Shown piece by piece: positions 62,234 to 64,000 of a stretch of 64,000 bases of DNA. Position 1 is the first letter of the stretch; the number at the start of each line of letters is the position of its first letter. A model generated the notes under the pieces. It searched no databases and was not told the DNA's origin. It saw only the letters and a program-made list of their open reading frames with translations. Source of the DNA: a bacterium (GTDB lineage Bacteria > Bacillota > Clostridia > Lachnospirales > Lachnospiraceae); assembly GCA_030539165.1 (NCBI GenBank), contig JAUNSO010000001.1, forward strand, positions 143,607-207,606, given 5' to 3'. The position numbers and the translations under genes are program-made.

Positions 62234-63292
62234 CTATTTATAGCTGCTCGAATATGCCTTGATACGTCCTGTTTCTATTCCGTTCAGATATCCCACGATA
62301 TAGGTTGTATTCTTTTTCTTGCTGCCGGCCACCTCTGCCTGATACGTTACGCCATTTAATGCTTTGGTGCTTGAGTAAAGAGCGACCTTCAAAATGCCAT
62401 TGTCAGTTGTTGCTTCAATGTAAATAGGATACATCAGTGTATTGACAAATTGATAATCCATTTTCCCGGAAGAAATGGTGGCATCCAGTCCGCTTGCCAG
62501 ATAGCTGACATTCTGTGAATGATTGTGACGTTCTGTCGGTATGATGCCCGCTCTCAGTACGGCTGTATTCAATGTGGATGACAGCTGACAGATGCCTCCC
62601 CCTACTACCTTGATAAAGTCATCACCCATGATCGCATTTCCCATGCCGTAACCATTTGCTGTCGTTCGAGGAAGAATGACTGTGTCCACTGAGATTCCGG
62701 TACCCGGCTGTAAAATCAAGCCATTCAGCCTGCTTGCCGCTACTATGATATTCTTTGACCGATCCTGTCCCACTACATACTTCGTGGTACACTCAGATAT
62801 TTTTGTATCGATTCCAATCTTATTCAGATTGGCTGCAATGGCTGCGTTCATACCCACATTAGAACCTGCTGAGGCAGGATCTGCTGTCTCGTTTACGACA
62901 GGTGTGACTGTAGCGTTATTTATAACAGGCTTTTCGCTTCCCTTGATATAGTTTTTCAGATCAAGGGATACCGATTTGCTGCCGCTTTTGATCATACTGA
63001 AAACATCCTGCTGTACCACTCCATCGTTGATCTGAATGGTATTAAAGGAGGAGGAATACACATGATTGCATATTTCCTTGATCCAGGTTGATGTGGATAC
63101 AGAAACTCCGGAATTAATGTTTGAGATTTCCGGTCCGTATACGGTAGTCGAATAGTTTGCGTCCCCATATTTCAATACGATACTGACATTTTCATCTGCC
63201 CATGTCTTCTGGGTCATAACCATACACGTGAAAACACATGTCATGATTAACACCTTGAGCCATTTTACTGCCTGTTTATGATTCTTTTTCAT
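62234..63292 (-). CDS. VanW-like exported protein
   Basis: 352-aa protein with N-terminal signal/anchor (VLIMTCVFTCMVMTQKTWA), a PG_binding_4-like middle (SVSTSTWIKEICN, VVQQDVFSMIKSG) and a VanW domain at about 190-315: LQPGTGISVDTVILPRTTANGYG, VVGGGICQLSSTLNTAVLRAG, ERHNHSQNVSYL. VanW-family proteins are linked to cell-wall/vancomycin contexts, but here no vanH/A/X is near, so it is the common housekeeping version with unknown role. Start at 63292 gives a proper signal peptide; GTG at 63313 is an alternative. Confidence 0.88.
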   Translation of the reverse strand: MKKNHKQAVKWLKVLIMTCVFTCMVMTQKTWADENVSIVLKYGDANYSTTVYGPEISNINSGVSVSTSTWIKEICNHVYSSSFNTIQINDGVVQQDVFSMIKSGSKSVSLDLKNYIKGSEKPVINNATVTPVVNETADPASAGSNVGMNAAIAANLNKIGIDTKISECTTKYVVGQDRSKNIIVAASRLNGLILQPGTGISVDTVILPRTTANGYGMGNAIMGDDFIKVVGGGICQLSSTLNTAVLRAGIIPTERHNHSQNVSYLASGLDATISSGKMDYQFVNTLMYPIYIEATTDNGILKVALYSSTKALNGVTYQAEVAGSKKKNTTYIVGYLNGIETGRIKAYSSSYK

Positions 63293-63300
63293 AAAAACTG

Positions 63301-64000
63301 CTATTCTCCCCACACATGTTTTTCAAATTCTGCCTTCGGCATCGGCTTTGCATAATAATACCCCTGTACATACTCGCAGCCCAGAGTCTTCAGAGTCTGC
63401 AGCTGTTCTTTTGTCTCTACACCCTCTGCGACAATCGGAAGCTTCAGCCACTTTGCCAGACCGACAACAAAGTTCAGTATTCCTTTTGACTTTTCATTTG
63501 TCATCTCATTCTGGATAAACCCTCTGTCCAGTTTGAGAATATCAATTGAGATTTCCGCCAGCATATTCAGAGAGGAATAGCCGGATCCAAAATCATCCAT
63601 TTCTATAATAAAGCCCAAAGCTTTCAACTGATTGACTATATTAATCAGCTGTGCTGAGCTTTCTGTATAGGCAGTCTCTGTAATCTCAAGGTGCAGATAC
63701 TCCGGCTTCAGGTTGTATTTCTTGATCAGATCAAGGAGTATCACTGTCAGATTCGGATTGTAAATATCTGCACGTGACACATTGACAGATATAGGGATCG
63801 GCTGGTGTCCTGCTTTGATCCAGTCGCTCATATCTCGGCATGCCGTATCCCATACATAAATGTCCAGATCTGTAATAAAGCCATTTCGTTCAAACAGGGG
63901 AATGAAATCATTCGGTGGCATAAATCCCAGCTCCGGATGAATCCATCTGACCAGTGCTTCTGCTCCGGCAGGCTTTTCAATCGACAGGTCATACTTTGGC
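63301..64000 (-). CDS. EAL-domain c-di-GMP phosphodiesterase, 5' part outside the window
   Basis: The frame is open to the window end and gives about 232 residues of an EAL domain. The signature AEALVRW lies at about 63955, then LEITETAYTES, MDDFGSGYSSLNML, LKLDRGFI and AEGVETKEQ, all catalytic/metal motifs intact, so degradation of c-di-GMP to pGpG is expected. The N-terminal sensor and possibly a GGDEF domain lie beyond 64000. It counters the GGDEF protein at 37665 in principle. Confidence 0.93.
   Translation of the reverse strand, partial: PKYDLSIEKPAGAEALVRWIHPELGFMPPNDFIPLFERNGFITDLDIYVWDTACRDMSDWIKAGHQPIPISVNVSRADIYNPNLTVILLDLIKKYNLKPEYLHLEITETAYTESSAQLINIVNQLKALGFIIEMDDFGSGYSSLNMLAEISIDILKLDRGFIQNEMTNEKSKGILNFVVGLAKWLKLPIVAEGVETKEQLQTLKTLGCEYVQGYYYAKPMPKAEFEKHVWGE

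Noticed and set aside
62234-63292. Vancomycin resistance cluster
   Set aside because: VanW-like proteins are common outside resistance loci and no vanH, ligase or vanX gene is present.

Overview
The window looks like a chromosomal segment of a Gram-positive anaerobe of the class Clostridia, most likely family Lachnospiraceae. Evidence: moderately low GC, strong GGAGG-type ribosome sites, the pairing of an ACT-domain gene with DUF711, the order zf-HC2 / polA / coaE / long FtsA-like / yycJ, YesM/YesN-type two-component genes, SpoIIE/STAS proteins, and a class A RNase P RNA. The species cannot be named from sequence alone. No rRNA, tRNA, complete insertion sequence or CRISPR array was seen.

Layout. 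1-2.5 kb: pta (phosphate acetyltransferase) diverges from tmcAL. 2.5-4.6 kb: an amino-acid binding lipoprotein with a structured leader, followed by a DapF-fold racemase resembling CntK histidine racemase. 4.6-10.7 kb: accessory island with a LysM/DUF6273 surface protein, a DUF4143 ATPase preceded by three 23-bp direct repeats, a two-HTH regulator, and an AbiE-type toxin-antitoxin locus in which the antitoxin and its operators are intact but the toxin gene is broken. 10.7-21.9 kb: housekeeping block with DUF711 + ACT, a symmetric four-module non-coding array (12831-13082), a HerA-like ATPase, and the zf-HC2-polA-coaE-ftsA-like-yycJ operon. 22-24 kb: a GntR-regulated ABC transporter with a clear operator.

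24-35.4 kb is the most unusual region. It is one leftward operon behind a strong promoter: SpoIIE phosphatase, STAS anti-anti-sigma protein, auxin-GH3-type amide synthetase 1, CapA-like metallophosphatase, two half ABC exporters (one with a degenerate ATP site), amide synthetase 2 and a GH1 beta-glucosidase. I infer a pathway that adenylates a carboxylic acid, joins it to an amino acid or amine, and exports or trims the product. I know of no characterised system with this composition.

35.6-39.6 kb: a SpoIID-like peptidoglycan-binding protein, a cytidine-deaminase homologue, and a cytosolic LacI-type sensor fused to a GGDEF diguanylate cyclase. 39.7-54.5 kb: a beta-glucan/beta-glucoside utilisation locus with GH30, an orphan solute-binding lipoprotein, a YesM/YesN two-component system, a family 3 beta-glucosidase and an Opp/Dpp-type importer. 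54.5-56.4 kb: zinc/manganese binding protein and permease without an ATPase. 56.5-58 kb: amidase, DUF5662 and rnpB. 58-64 kb: a CheB-CheR-histidine kinase-receiver hybrid with a separate Hpt protein, a VanW-like protein and a truncated EAL protein running off the window end.

Working together: carbohydrate capture and hydrolysis (24 kb and 40-54 kb) share the window with several signalling layers (c-di-GMP synthesis and hydrolysis, two-component, partner switching). Links between the loci are inferred from adjacency only.
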